Assembly (NCBI GenBank): GCA_905234305.1
Contig: CAJOHT010000079.1
Span: 1-13,969 of the forward strand
Source of the DNA: an uncultured Ruminococcus sp.
Lineage (GTDB): Bacteria > Bacillota > Clostridia > Oscillospirales > Acutalibacteraceae
Length of the DNA: 13,969 bases
Reading direction: 5' to 3'
Within the stretch, counting starts at the first letter, position 1. Every line of letters starts with the position of its first letter. Below, one piece after another: positions 1 through 7,232 of the stretch. The translations under genes and the position numbers were made by a program. A model generated the notes under the pieces. It was given only the letters and a program-made list of their open reading frames with translations. It searched no databases and was not told the origin of the DNA.

Positions 1-261
1 TTCAAAGTGCAAAATTTTCATGCCGGGAAAACCGCAGTCTTGCCGGAGCGCGTCTACCGCGTCGGTGATAATTCCCAAATCTTCCGCAACAATTTGCGCG
101 TCACCGATTTCCTTTTTGATGATGTCAAAGAACGGTTTGCCGGGACCTTTGAGCCATTCGCCTTCAATCGCCGTTTCCGCGTCACCGTCAACCGACCAGT
201 AAGACTCGAACCCGCGAAAATGATCTATGCGGACAATATCAACAATTTCGTAAAGTTTCAT
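1..261 (-). pseudogene. malQ: 4-alpha-glucanotransferase (GH77) fragment, N-terminus missing
   Basis: An 87-codon open frame starts at ATG 261 and runs off the left edge. It reads MKLYEIVDIVRIDHFRGF and continues with the GH77 amylomaltase core. RIDHF at residues 11-15 carries the nucleophile Asp13, and AEDLG at 59-63 carries the acid/base Glu60. A GFPGMKIL stretch follows at 78-85. In full-length enzymes of about 500 residues this core begins near residue 285, so more than half of the protein is absent on the 5' side. An in-frame stop lies just upstream. The ATG has a plausible GGAG site and starts 11 bases after the glycosyltransferase stop, so it could be translated but could not be a normal enzyme. 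The intact enzyme transfers alpha-1,4-glucan chains in maltodextrin and glycogen metabolism. Family identity is clear. Whether this is a real deletion or a mis-joined assembly cannot be told from the sequence. Confidence 0.8.
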
Positions 262-272
262 ATTTACTCCGT

Positions 273-1985
273 TTATTTATAAAATTTATATACGTTACAG
301 TACGATTCGGTTTCTACGAAATAATCGTACCAGTTATAAAACTCCTCGAAGTTTTTATCCTTTTGGATAAGTTCATAATTCTTAAGAGCGGTATTAGCTC
401 TTATATAATCCAGTACCGTTTTATTATCGGCGAGACGCGAGATATATACCGTAAGCTCGTTTAAGCCCTTCAGCTTTTTATCGTTCTTCAGAACGCTTAA
501 GCTGTCGGTTTTATCCTCTTCCTTTTCGCCGCTCTGCATATAGCCGTCGATAAAGCCGCCGATTTTTCCGTTAGTTACAACTCCGCGGTTTACGGCGAAG
601 CTGTCAAGCTCCGAAGCGAGAGTTTTAGACATATCCGAGGTTTTAACAATCATCGTTTCGTCATAATTCATAAACTTATCGATGCATTTATTCCACTCCA
701 TAACCTCGGTACCGACGAATAAACAGTCCTTAGTCTGAGGGGTATTTAGGTTCGTCGTACCGTAAATATAGAACGGCTTAACTAGAATAAATCCGAGCGC
801 GCTTACTAAAACGACAGCCGCGGGTACCACTATTTTCGCCTTATCATTAAACACGAACTCCGCGATTTTTATTACGGAGAAGGTAAAGAGCATAGAGATA
901 AGCGGTAACGACGCCGCTACGTAACGGTCGCTGTTAAACGGCGAGATAAGCGAAATCAGCGAGAAATAAACTACTGCGGGAACGATTAAGAAGCAGCATT
1001 TTCGGTTAAGTTTACGTTTCTTGAAAAAGCGGAAATAAACTCCGAATACTATCGCCGCGATAAGCATAACAATTAAAAGCCATGTCTGACCGATGAACAG
1101 CTCCTTAACTAAAATCTGAACATAAGTTAAAAGCTTATAGCCGATATATGTAACGATTGTCACAGTATCGATATCTATACTAATCGAGCCGAGTCCGCGG
1201 TTTCCGCCGAGGACATTCGTAATAATATACGGATAGAACGCAAACGCCGCGGCGAAGCCTAAAATCGAAACGCCGATATAAATAAGCAGAGATTTAATAC
1301 TTCTCTCCTTTATACTGAACACAAGCATAACGAGTCCGACAAGTCCCGCGAAAAGGATAAAGTAATACTGCGTCAATACTCCGAGCAGTACGGTAAAGAA
1401 TAATAAAACGAAGTCAACAACTTTAATATCCTTTTTCCTGTCGTAAATCTTAAGAGTTAGATATAAAAACGCCTCGGTAAAGAATATAAGCGTACAGTAC
1501 ATCCTCAGGTAGAACGTCATCGTAATACAGGCGATACTCAGCGCATAGCCTCCCAACGCTATCAGCGCGTATAGGTTGTTGTCGGTAACTCGCTTGCCGA
1601 TTTTATAAATGAGTATCAGCGATAAGCCCATCATCACCACGTTTATAATAAACGCTAAATACTTATTAAATACATTCGGGAAGAACGAAGATACCGTATG
1701 CACAAGAAAATAATAAAACGGCGGATGGGAAGCGTCTATAACCTGGTTTTTATAAGCGTTCGCGTAATCGAACCGATGCTCTCCCGCGGCAAGATATTCG
1801 TTAAAATCACTCGCCTTATTCCAACCCTCGGTATTAAGCTGCTTAGAGGAATTCGCGAGATTATAAGTTAGAAGCTCGTCCTCGTGAAAACCGTCCTTAA
1901 CCGTCATATAAAACGTGCTTATACTCAGGCTTATTATAATAATTACAGCTAAAATTATCCTTGCAGTTTTATTACTTAGTTTCAT
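273..1985 (-). CDS. GT-C-fold membrane glycosyltransferase (GT39/ArnT-like)
   Basis: This is a 570-residue polytopic membrane protein. A first transmembrane helix at about residues 8-28 is followed by an extracytoplasmic loop with DGFHEDELLTY (31-41). The acidic Asp36/Glu37 pair sits where GT-C enzymes keep their catalytic acidic residues. DASHPPFYYFLVH (84-96) matches the HPP-Y-Y motif of GT39-like proteins. About ten more hydrophobic helices follow to around residue 405, then a soluble domain of about 165 residues. Such enzymes usually transfer sugars from polyprenyl-phosphate donors to surface glycans or proteins outside the membrane; donor and acceptor are unknown here. The start at 1985 has GAGG upstream. 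A TTGAAA/TAAAAT promoter lies between it and licC, so it is probably transcribed alone. Its G+C is low (40 of 120 bases at 301-420). The fold is fairly sure, the exact reaction is not. Confidence 0.75.
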   Translation of the reverse strand: MKLSNKTARIILAVIIIISLSISTFYMTVKDGFHEDELLTYNLANSSKQLNTEGWNKASDFNEYLAAGEHRFDYANAYKNQVIDASHPPFYYFLVHTVSSFFPNVFNKYLAFIINVVMMGLSLILIYKIGKRVTDNNLYALIALGGYALSIACITMTFYLRMYCTLIFFTEAFLYLTLKIYDRKKDIKVVDFVLLFFTVLLGVLTQYYFILFAGLVGLVMLVFSIKERSIKSLLIYIGVSILGFAAAFAFYPYIITNVLGGNRGLGSISIDIDTVTIVTYIGYKLLTYVQILVKELFIGQTWLLIVMLIAAIVFGVYFRFFKKRKLNRKCCFLIVPAVVYFSLISLISPFNSDRYVAASLPLISMLFTFSVIKIAEFVFNDKAKIVVPAAVVLVSALGFILVKPFYIYGTTNLNTPQTKDCLFVGTEVMEWNKCIDKFMNYDETMIVKTSDMSKTLASELDSFAVNRGVVTNGKIGGFIDGYMQSGEKEEDKTDSLSVLKNDKKLKGLNELTVYISRLADNKTVLDYIRANTALKNYELIQKDKNFEEFYNWYDYFVETESYCNVYKFYK

Positions 1986-2015
1986 AGCATACTACCTCAG
2001 TTTATTGATAGTTTT

Positions 2016-2044
2016 ATTTTATCACATAACAGCCTTAATTTCAA
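2016..2044 (-). promoter_or_regulatory. Sigma-A-type promoter for the membrane glycosyltransferase
   Basis: On the minus strand TTGAAA (2044-2039) and TAAAAT (2021-2016) are separated by exactly 17 bases, about 30 bases upstream of the glycosyltransferase start. It lies immediately after the licC terminator and its T-tract, so the gene seems to be a separate transcription unit. Predicted from sequence only. Confidence 0.6.
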
Positions 2045-2045
2045 C

Positions 2046-2089
2046 ACAAAAATTCGCCGATACATCGGAAGTAATCCGACATATCGGCG
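2046..2089 (-). terminator. Rho-independent terminator after licC
   Basis: An inverted repeat occupies 2055-2069 and 2075-2089, with 13 of 15 positions paired and a 5-base loop. On the minus strand it is followed by AATTTTTGTG. It starts 11 bases after the licC stop, as expected for the end of the licA-licC unit. Confidence 0.8.
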
Positions 2090-2100
2090 TTTAAAACTTT

Positions 2101-2808
2101 TTATTTGCTCTGAACTTCTTTAGCTCTTATTAAATCGTCAACGTTATCGACCTCAGCCCAAGAATAATCCTTTATATCCTTATAGTATAAATCAAAGTCG
2201 TTCTTGAAAATCATCTGTACAAGCGCGTCCTCAAAAAGCTGATTATACATCTCGCCGTTAACCATATCGTCTATTTCCTCAATTAAGAAACGTGCCGAAA
2301 CAGCGTCGAGCTTTGTTACGCTGACGTACTGAGCGTAGAACGAGGATAAATCCTTACTCATAACGCAGATTCTGTCGCCGTTGACCTGAACGTTGTACTT
2401 ACCCTCAGTCTTGCTCGAATCAACAAGTACGTAAGGAACATCAGTCGGCTTACAGATAATCTCCTCCACGAGCTTATCCTCGGCTACGATATCCGAGTTG
2501 ATAATCGTAATATTATCGCGCTCAAGGAACTTTTTAGCGAACCACATAGAAGCTATCGAACCTGTTGCCGCATAGAACGGATTGCGTACAAACTTAACGT
2601 TTTCTCTCTCAAGCTCCCGTGTGATCTGGTCATATAAAAAGCCCGCGATAACAACGATCTCAGCTTTTGTATCATATTTTCTGATAAGTCTTACCATTCT
2701 CTGAAGCACGGTAGTGTTGCGGTCGAGCTTATAAAGGGATTTCGGTGTCTTTAAGGTTAAGGGCTGAAGATTTGTGCCTTTTCCTGCTGCTAAAATAATA
2801 TATGTCAT
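2101..2808 (-). CDS. licC: LicC-like sugar/choline-phosphate nucleotidyltransferase
   Basis: This 235-residue protein is a small nucleotidyltransferase. The N-terminal signature ILAAGKGTNLQPLT (5-18) with PKSL (22-25, Lys23) forms the NTP-binding loop. NSD at 104-106 supplies the metal-binding Asp106. The NPFYAATGSIASMW stretch (76-89) resembles the LicC branch, which activates phosphocholine with CTP, more than the sugar-nucleotide branch. Length fits LicC (about 230). It lies 15 bases after the licA stop, and its GGAGGG ribosome binding site fills that gap, so the two are one operon. Expected role: phosphocholine plus CTP gives CDP-choline in the cytoplasm, for transfer to a surface glycan or teichoic acid. 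No LicD transferase is visible in the window. Another small phosphorylated alcohol or a sugar-1-phosphate remains possible. Confidence 0.72.
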   Translation of the reverse strand: MTYIILAAGKGTNLQPLTLKTPKSLYKLDRNTTVLQRMVRLIRKYDTKAEIVVIAGFLYDQITRELERENVKFVRNPFYAATGSIASMWFAKKFLERDNITIINSDIVAEDKLVEEIICKPTDVPYVLVDSSKTEGKYNVQVNGDRICVMSKDLSSFYAQYVSVTKLDAVSARFLIEEIDDMVNGEMYNQLFEDALVQMIFKNDFDLYYKDIKDYSWAEVDNVDDLIRAKEVQSK

Positions 2809-2823
2809 ACTCTCACCCTCCGA

Positions 2824-3756
2824 TTATTTGTACATTTCCAGCGCGCGGACGCTGTAATCCTTAGCGAAGCGGTACCATAACGGCTTTAAGTAGCCTACCT
2901 TCTGACCTGAAGCCTCCTTAAACATACACCAATGCATAAAGAAGAAGCCTGTTATAGCAATCCAAGCGTAAAAATGACGTCTTTCGATTTCGTTGGGCTT
3001 ATGACCGAAGTAGATAAACAGTATCCTGTCAACTTCTTCGTCGGAATGGTCTCCGCCGCATACATATGTACCCACGTCGAACCCGGGGTCGTTATATCCG
3101 CCGTATTCCCAGTCGGTAAGATAAATCTCGGAATCGTTGATAAGGAAATTCTCATCACGTGCGTCGCCGTGGGTAACGCACTTTTGAATTCCGTCCTGCT
3201 TAGTCAGCTCAACCAACTCATAAATCCTGTCTCTTATTTCATTGAAATTCGGATATTCGGCAAAATTCTCGCCGTATTTATCCTCGGGGATCATAGCTTT
3301 AATGGCTTCCCATTTTTCCTTAACATCGAACTCCCATCTTACCTTTGCGGAAAAATGATGGAGCTTATTAAGAAGTCTTACACCTCTGTATATATCGCTG
3401 ACGTCCTTATAATCAAAATCACGGTGCGGAACGAATTTAGCGATTTTCCAGCCCTTAGAAACGCTCATAGCGACAAGCGTAGTATCTACTCTCGCTTCAT
3501 ACGCCTGGCTCTGAATCATCGACTCTCTTCCTCGGTCAACAAGAACCTCGGAGCCGAGCCCGGGGAATCGGAAAACATACTTACCGCCGTTTAGCTCAAA
3601 TGACAGTACGGAGTTAGTAAGTCCTTTCTGCAAAGGCTTTAAGTCGATAATCTGATCCTCGTTACAGTTAAAAACCTCGCATATGGTTTTATTAATAAAG
3701 ATAAGATCATCTTCGTGCAGAACTCCGCCCGTAGTTTGGATTGTTTTTTCTGACAT
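2824..3756 (-). CDS. licA: LicA-like choline kinase (APH/choline kinase fold)
   Basis: A 310-residue kinase of the aminoglycoside phosphotransferase/choline kinase superfamily. The start chosen is ATG 3756 (MSEKTIQ), which lies 7 bases after GGGAGG; an upstream TTG at 3771 falls inside that binding site and is rejected. KYVFRFPG at about 59-66 is the nucleotide-binding strand. HGDARDEN at 196-203 is the Brenner motif, with catalytic Asp198 and metal-binding Asn203. YLTDWEY at 212-218 contains the second metal ligand Asp215. Adjacency to licC argues for choline phosphorylation as the first step of a Lic-type pathway. Choline uptake and LicD genes are not in the window. Ethanolamine or a related alcohol is an alternative substrate. 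Confidence 0.78.
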   Translation of the reverse strand: MSEKTIQTTGGVLHEDDLIFINKTICEVFNCNEDQIIDLKPLQKGLTNSVLSFELNGGKYVFRFPGLGSEVLVDRGRESMIQSQAYEARVDTTLVAMSVSKGWKIAKFVPHRDFDYKDVSDIYRGVRLLNKLHHFSAKVRWEFDVKEKWEAIKAMIPEDKYGENFAEYPNFNEIRDRIYELVELTKQDGIQKCVTHGDARDENFLINDSEIYLTDWEYGGYNDPGFDVGTYVCGGDHSDEEVDRILFIYFGHKPNEIERRHFYAWIAITGFFFMHWCMFKEASGQKVGYLKPLWYRFAKDYSVRALEMYK

Positions 3757-3826
3757 TGGAAAACCTCCCAAGCTTTTTATTATTTACATAAAGAGCATAA
3801 AATTACGCTCTAAATAAATTACACTC

Positions 3827-3855
3827 ATTATACATATTTTTACATTTAAAATCAA
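3827..3855 (-). promoter_or_regulatory. Promoter of the licA-licC operon
   Basis: On the minus strand TTGATT (3855-3850) and a perfect TATAAT (3832-3827) have a 17-base spacer. Transcription should start near 3820, leaving a leader of about 64 bases. Inside that leader an imperfect dyad at 3792-3811 (AGAGC and GCTCT outer arms) could be an operator or a leader hairpin. Confidence 0.75.
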
Positions 3856-3881
3856 TATGTTTTTGAAAATAAAACTAATAA

Positions 3882-5336
3882 TTAAGACTGGAAGGAATAC
3901 TCCTCCTCTTTAACCTTCTGAACCTCTTTGGCGAAAACATCATTAAGCGAGCTTTCGGGGAGCGAAAGGCTTTCCTGACCGCTTACTGAAATATCAGCGA
4001 AATTATCGAACAAAAGCTGCTTAGCCCGCAAAAGCTCCAAAATCCTCTCGTCGATAGTTTCGTCGGCGAGCAGTCGATGTACCAGCACGCTCCTGACCTG
4101 CCCCATACGATAAGCGCGGCTTATCGCCTGATGCTCTATAGACGGTTTTATCTGAGGCTCGCATATTATTACGACTGACGCGGACTGGATATTAAGCCCC
4201 GTACCGCCCGCCTGGATTTGCGCGAGCAATACCGCTCCGCTTTGAGCCTTATCAAATTCATCTATAATTTCCTGACGTCGGCTCGGCTGGATGCTGCCTG
4301 TAATCGGCTCAAGACATAAATCCCCGAGCGCGGTTTTAACCGCCTCGATCGTATTTATAAAGAACGAGAACACCAGAACCTTTCGGTTATCCTCCTTTGC
4401 CTGCTCGCAAATCTGCATAAGCCGCTGCAGCTTCGAGGACTCCTCGGGCTCTACGCCGAGGAAGGATACCTGGCGCATAGACATATAATTTTCACTTAAG
4501 GCGCTGTCCCTGTAGGCTTTATCCTCGCTGTCAGATAGCAGACACCATTCCTCTTTCTGAATAAGGTCGGGCAACTCGGAAAGCACATCCTCGCGGGTAC
4601 GCCTGAAATATACGGGAGCGATAATCTTCCTGAACTGCGGCGCTCCCGAAAGCGCCTGGATATTTTTAATTTCCGAAGCTATATCGGGGCGCAGGCATCC
4701 GATAAGAAAGCACATTTCCTCAACACGGTTCTCCAGCGCGGTTCCTGTCATAAACAGAACTCGCTTAGCGTTATCGAGAATACCGAGCAGATTACGGGTG
4801 CGTTTAGCGTTAGGATTTTTTACATAATGCGCCTCGTCAACTACCAGCATTCCGTATTTAAACAAATCGTTCATCTCGAATTTTTCGAGAGTTTCGTAGG
4901 TTGTTACAGCTATTCCGCCGTTTTCCTTCCAGCTTTGGAGCGATTTCATAGCGTCTTTTCCGTGGATTTTCACGCAGCCGATATCGCAGAATTTTTCAAT
5001 TTCGCGGCACCAGTTTATAAGCACGCTCGCGGGGCATACAACTACGAAATGATGCTCCCCCGAATTCCTGAGTACAACCAGCGAAGCTATCGCCTGGACG
5101 GTTTTTCCGAGTCCCATCTCGTCGCCGAGAAGTACCCTTCCCTGATTGATTATATATTTTACACCGAACTTCTGATATATTCTAAGGTCGCATTTCAGCC
5201 CTGTTAAATCGAGGGCAACCTGCTCGATTTCTTCCCTGAGTGATTCGCTCAGTCCCGAAGCCGCTTCATTCTCTCCCGATTTTTGAATTCCGAGTTCCTC
5301 AAGTATCGTGTAATACTGCGGGGAATTACTCTCGAG
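3882..5336 (-). pseudogene. SNF2-family helicase, ATPase part (frameshifted from its N-terminus)
   Basis: This frame encodes the whole SNF2/Swi2 ATPase. GRVLLGDEMGLGKT is motif I (ATG 5117 is the Met inside it). DEAH follows about 95 residues later, then MTGTALENR (motif III) and SRAYRMGQ (motif VI), with the C-terminus at YSFQS. ATG 5117 cannot be the true start because motif I begins upstream of it. The same frame continues back through LESNSPQYYTILEELG to about 5336, without any ATG, GTG or TTG until an in-frame TAG near 5376. The upstream reading frame (5326-6021) supplies the missing start if the G at minus-strand position 5337 is skipped. Joined, the product is about 712 residues, a usual size for these proteins, which translocate on duplex DNA in repair or remodelling. 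No terminator is seen after the stop. Confidence 0.8.
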
Positions 5337-6021
5337 CGGGATTAAATCCCGAACGCTTAACCGTATTGTAGATTTCGTCTATATCGGACGGATATGAGCT
5401 TTTAACGAGGTTATCGAGCCGCACACACGCCTCTTTCGCGTCATCCTTCGCCTTAGCTCCCGCGAACATCCACTTCAGCCTTCCGCGCGCAACTCCCGCA
5501 ACATTCAGAATTCCTTTTACCTCGGACTCCGTATCGCCGTTCAGTTTTTCGGCGCGGTCAAACTCCGATTTCAGCGCCCTGTAATCGCGCAGCGACGTAA
5601 GAAGTCTTGTATTCTCGGCGCTTTTATCGTCTATCGAAAGTTTTATCGGAGTATTAACGGCGGCATTTTTTACGATTTCGTCGGAAATCGCTTTTATCTT
5701 TTCCGCGGTCTGTCTGCCGATTCCGCTTATATGCTCAAGAGTCGTCACCGACGCCCTGACAACGTCCGCGATATTCTTATATCCTGCGGCACGCAACGGC
5801 GCGATCCTTATCCCCTGCCTGCCCGAATTAAGCTCCTCGATATCTATTTCCGAAAGGGTTTTCTTCACGGAATCCGCGCGGTAACGGTCAGCCGCTTCTT
5901 CGATTTTCGCTTTCATATCATTCCGCTTAGTTATAACAGCCGCCAGCTTTTTAACCGCCGACTCGATTATCTCAATATTTTTACGCACCTGTCCGAAATC
6001 AGGCTTGAATTTTTCGCCCAT
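5326..6021 (-). pseudogene. SNF2-family helicase, N-terminal part with helix-hairpin-helix
   Basis: This 231-codon frame starts at ATG 6021, four bases after AGGAGGG. Residues 1-50 are charged and helical. A helix-hairpin-helix segment lies at about 72-112 (ITTLEH-like helix, then SGIGRQTAEKIKAI), typical of non-specific duplex DNA binding. The rest is Lys/Glu-rich. The frame runs SGFNP, then three residues (ARE) and a stop, while the +1 frame continues LESNSPQYYTILEELG into the SNF2 ATPase. One extra base in CCC-G-CTC at 5340-5334 explains the split. It should be annotated with 3882-5336 as one broken gene. A separate small protein is possible, but then the helicase would lack any start codon. 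Confidence 0.7.
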
Positions 6022-6049
6022 AATGCCCTCCTGAATAGATATTTAAAAT

Positions 6050-6078
6050 ATTATAACATAAATTATTATAAATGTCAT
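6050..6078 (-). promoter_or_regulatory. Promoter of the SNF2 helicase gene
   Basis: On the minus strand ATGACA (6078-6073) and a perfect TATAAT (6055-6050) are 17 bases apart, about 30 bases upstream of the ATG at 6021. Its -35 box shares base 6078 with the -35 box of the divergent bcp promoter. Confidence 0.7.
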
Positions 6079-6107
6079 TGTCATATCAAAAAGAAATGTG
6101 GTATAAT
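6078..6107 (+). promoter_or_regulatory. Promoter of the bcp-acylphosphatase operon
   Basis: TTGTCA (6078-6083) and TATAAT (6102-6107) are separated by 18 bases, with TGG directly before the -10 box (extended -10). Transcription would start near 6114, just before the AGGAGG site of bcp. The helicase promoter diverges from the same spot. Confidence 0.75.
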
Positions 6108-6134
6108 ATTTTTAAAACTGAGGAGGTAATAAAT

Positions 6135-6587
6135 ATGTTAGAAATCGGCACAAAAGCTCCCGAGTTTACGCTCCCCGACCAGAACGGCGATATGCATTCG
6201 CTCTCGGATTATAAGGGGCAGAAGGTAGTTTTGTATTTTTATCCTAAGGACAATACCGCAGGCTGTACAAAACAGGCTTGCGCGTTCGGCGATTTATATC
6301 CGCAATTCCGTGAAAAAGACGCGGTCGTACTCGGCGTAAGCAAGGATTCGGTTGCTTCCCATAAACGTTTCGAGGAAAAATACGAACTGCCGTTTACGCT
6401 ATTGTCCGACACGGAAAAGCAGGTAATTCAGGCGTATGACGTATGGAAAGAAAAGAAGCTCTACGGCAAGGTAAGTATGGGCGTAGTCCGCACTACCTAC
6501 CTGATCGACGAAAACGGAATAATAATAAAAGCATTCGGCAAGGTTAAAGCGGCGGATAATCCCGCCCAAATGCTCGCGGAATTATAA
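6135..6587 (+). CDS. bcp: Thiol peroxidase, Bcp/PrxQ-type peroxiredoxin
   Basis: A 150-residue peroxiredoxin that reduces hydrogen peroxide and organic hydroperoxides in the cytoplasm with thioredoxin as usual electron donor. The start is ATG 6135 (MLEIGTKAPEF), eight bases after AGGAGG; the open frame extends further upstream but lacks a binding site there. YFYPKDNTAGCTKQAC at 34-49 contains the peroxidatic Cys44 and the nearby Cys49, the resolving cysteine of the atypical two-cysteine PrxQ group. Length matches the family (about 150). TTYLIDENG near 122-130 is the expected C-terminal strand-turn. It is the first gene of a two-gene unit with acylphosphatase 15 bases downstream. Confidence 0.93.
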   Translation: MLEIGTKAPEFTLPDQNGDMHSLSDYKGQKVVLYFYPKDNTAGCTKQACAFGDLYPQFREKDAVVLGVSKDSVASHKRFEEKYELPFTLLSDTEKQVIQAYDVWKEKKLYGKVSMGVVRTTYLIDENGIIIKAFGKVKAADNPAQMLAEL

Positions 6588-6602
6588 TAACACTTAAGAA
6601 AG

Positions 6603-6899
6603 ATGAGTTCTATGTTTACAAGCAATAAAACCGTCCGCAAATACATAAGATTCTACGGCGATGTGCAGGCTGTGGGATTTCGTTATTACGCGTGCAAAGC
6701 TGCTGATTTATACGGCGTAACGGGCTGGGTACGCAATGAATACGACGGCTCTGTTTCTATGGAGATACAGGGTACCGAGCGCCAGATCGACGACGTTATC
6801 GCTGCTCTCGATCGCGGAACATATATCAGGATCGAGCGTATGGAAGTAAAAAAGCTCGACCTTATCTCGGACGAGCGCGGGTTCAGGGTGAGGTACTGA
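6603..6899 (+). CDS. acyP: Acylphosphatase
   Basis: A 98-residue protein of the acylphosphatase family, which hydrolyses carboxyl-phosphate bonds such as those in acetyl or carbamoyl phosphate. GDVQAVGFRYY (19-29) holds the catalytic Arg27; the usual Gly after Gln is Ala here, which some active members also show. GWVRNEYDGSV (41-51) holds catalytic Asn45. The C-terminus GFRVRY fits the last strand. The binding site is weak (AAGAAAG) and a second Met at codon 4 is an alternative start. It is probably translated from the bcp message, which is closed by the terminator at 6941-6981. Confidence 0.92.
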   Translation: MSSMFTSNKTVRKYIRFYGDVQAVGFRYYACKAADLYGVTGWVRNEYDGSVSMEIQGTERQIDDVIAALDRGTYIRIERMEVKKLDLISDERGFRVRY

Positions 6900-6940
6900 T
6901 AAAAAAGTTATATGTTATTATACAGAAAGGAAATGACTCG

Positions 6941-6981
6941 GCGGTGACGATGGGCTTCAAGTCCCGTCACTGCGACTTTTT
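6941..6981 (+). terminator. Terminator of the bcp-acylphosphatase operon
   Basis: The arms GCGGTGACG (6941-6949) and CGTCACTGC (6965-6973) pair over nine positions including one G-T. An inner GG/CC pairing tightens the loop, and TTTTT follows at 6977-6981. It lies 42 bases after the acylphosphatase stop. Confidence 0.8.
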
Positions 6982-7026
6982 GATATATTATTAAGATCCG
7001 CTCGTATGAATACCTCTTAATTAATA

Positions 7027-7120
7027 GTCGAGGTGACATACCGCCATATTCATAAAACTTCCTCCTCGCCTATGAGGTTCACGTAAGGAGGAAAAGTTTC
7101 ATCTTCGCTCCTCGCTAAAA
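7027..7120 (-). repeat. 94-bp direct repeat, copy A (left of hipA)
   Basis: Identical to 8538-8631 at 89 of 94 positions, same orientation. Read on the minus strand, it starts with a GAGGAG site and the mini-ORF MKLFLLT. It then has GGAGG and a second mini-ORF (MNMAVCHLDY, 7053-7021), and ends with TGTCACCTCGAC, which matches the acceptor/T-arm end of the tRNA-Pro at 8726-8802. CCTCC within the first mini-ORF can pair with the GGAGG of the second. It lies downstream of the hipA stop, between two hairpins. Confidence 0.9.
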
Positions 7121-7128
7121 ATGCTCTT

Positions 7129-7170
7129 CGGCGCTCTTTGATACACTGTTCACGTGTACTCCGAGCGCCG
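7129..7170. repeat. Two-tier inverted repeat (stem-loop)
   Basis: Outer arms CGGCGCTC (7129-7136) and GAGCGCCG (7163-7170) are perfect complements. Inner arms TACAC (7142-7146) and GTGTA (7154-7158) close a 7-base loop. It abuts copy A of the 94-bp repeat on the side where copy B abuts a different palindrome. No T-tract follows on either strand, so a simple terminator is unlikely. Function unknown. Confidence 0.6.
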
Positions 7171-7199
7171 ATACGGTCTGTTATGTGGCCGTTATAATC

Positions 7200-7232
7200 A
7201 AAGATAACCGCCGAGAAACAGCGGTTATCTTT
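7200..7232 (-). terminator. Hairpin terminator overlapping the hipA stop codon
   Basis: The arms AAAGATAACCGC (7200-7211) and GCGGTTATCTTT (7221-7232) form a perfect 12-bp stem with a 9-base loop. The hipA stop codon (7233-7231) overlaps the stem. On the minus strand the run after the stem is only weakly T-rich, so efficiency is uncertain. Confidence 0.65.

Noticed and set aside
7..282. Plus-strand open frame of 91 codons at the left edge
   Set aside because: Antisense to the malQ fragment, whose GH77 catalytic motifs are unmistakable.
2932..3594. 220-codon plus-strand open frame opposite licA
   Set aside because: It lies wholly antisense to a well-supported kinase with intact motifs and has no own promoter or domain.
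6051..6075. PerR-like box upstream of bcp
   Set aside because: The AT-rich stretch fits the consensus only over one half-site; such matches are expected by chance in this composition.
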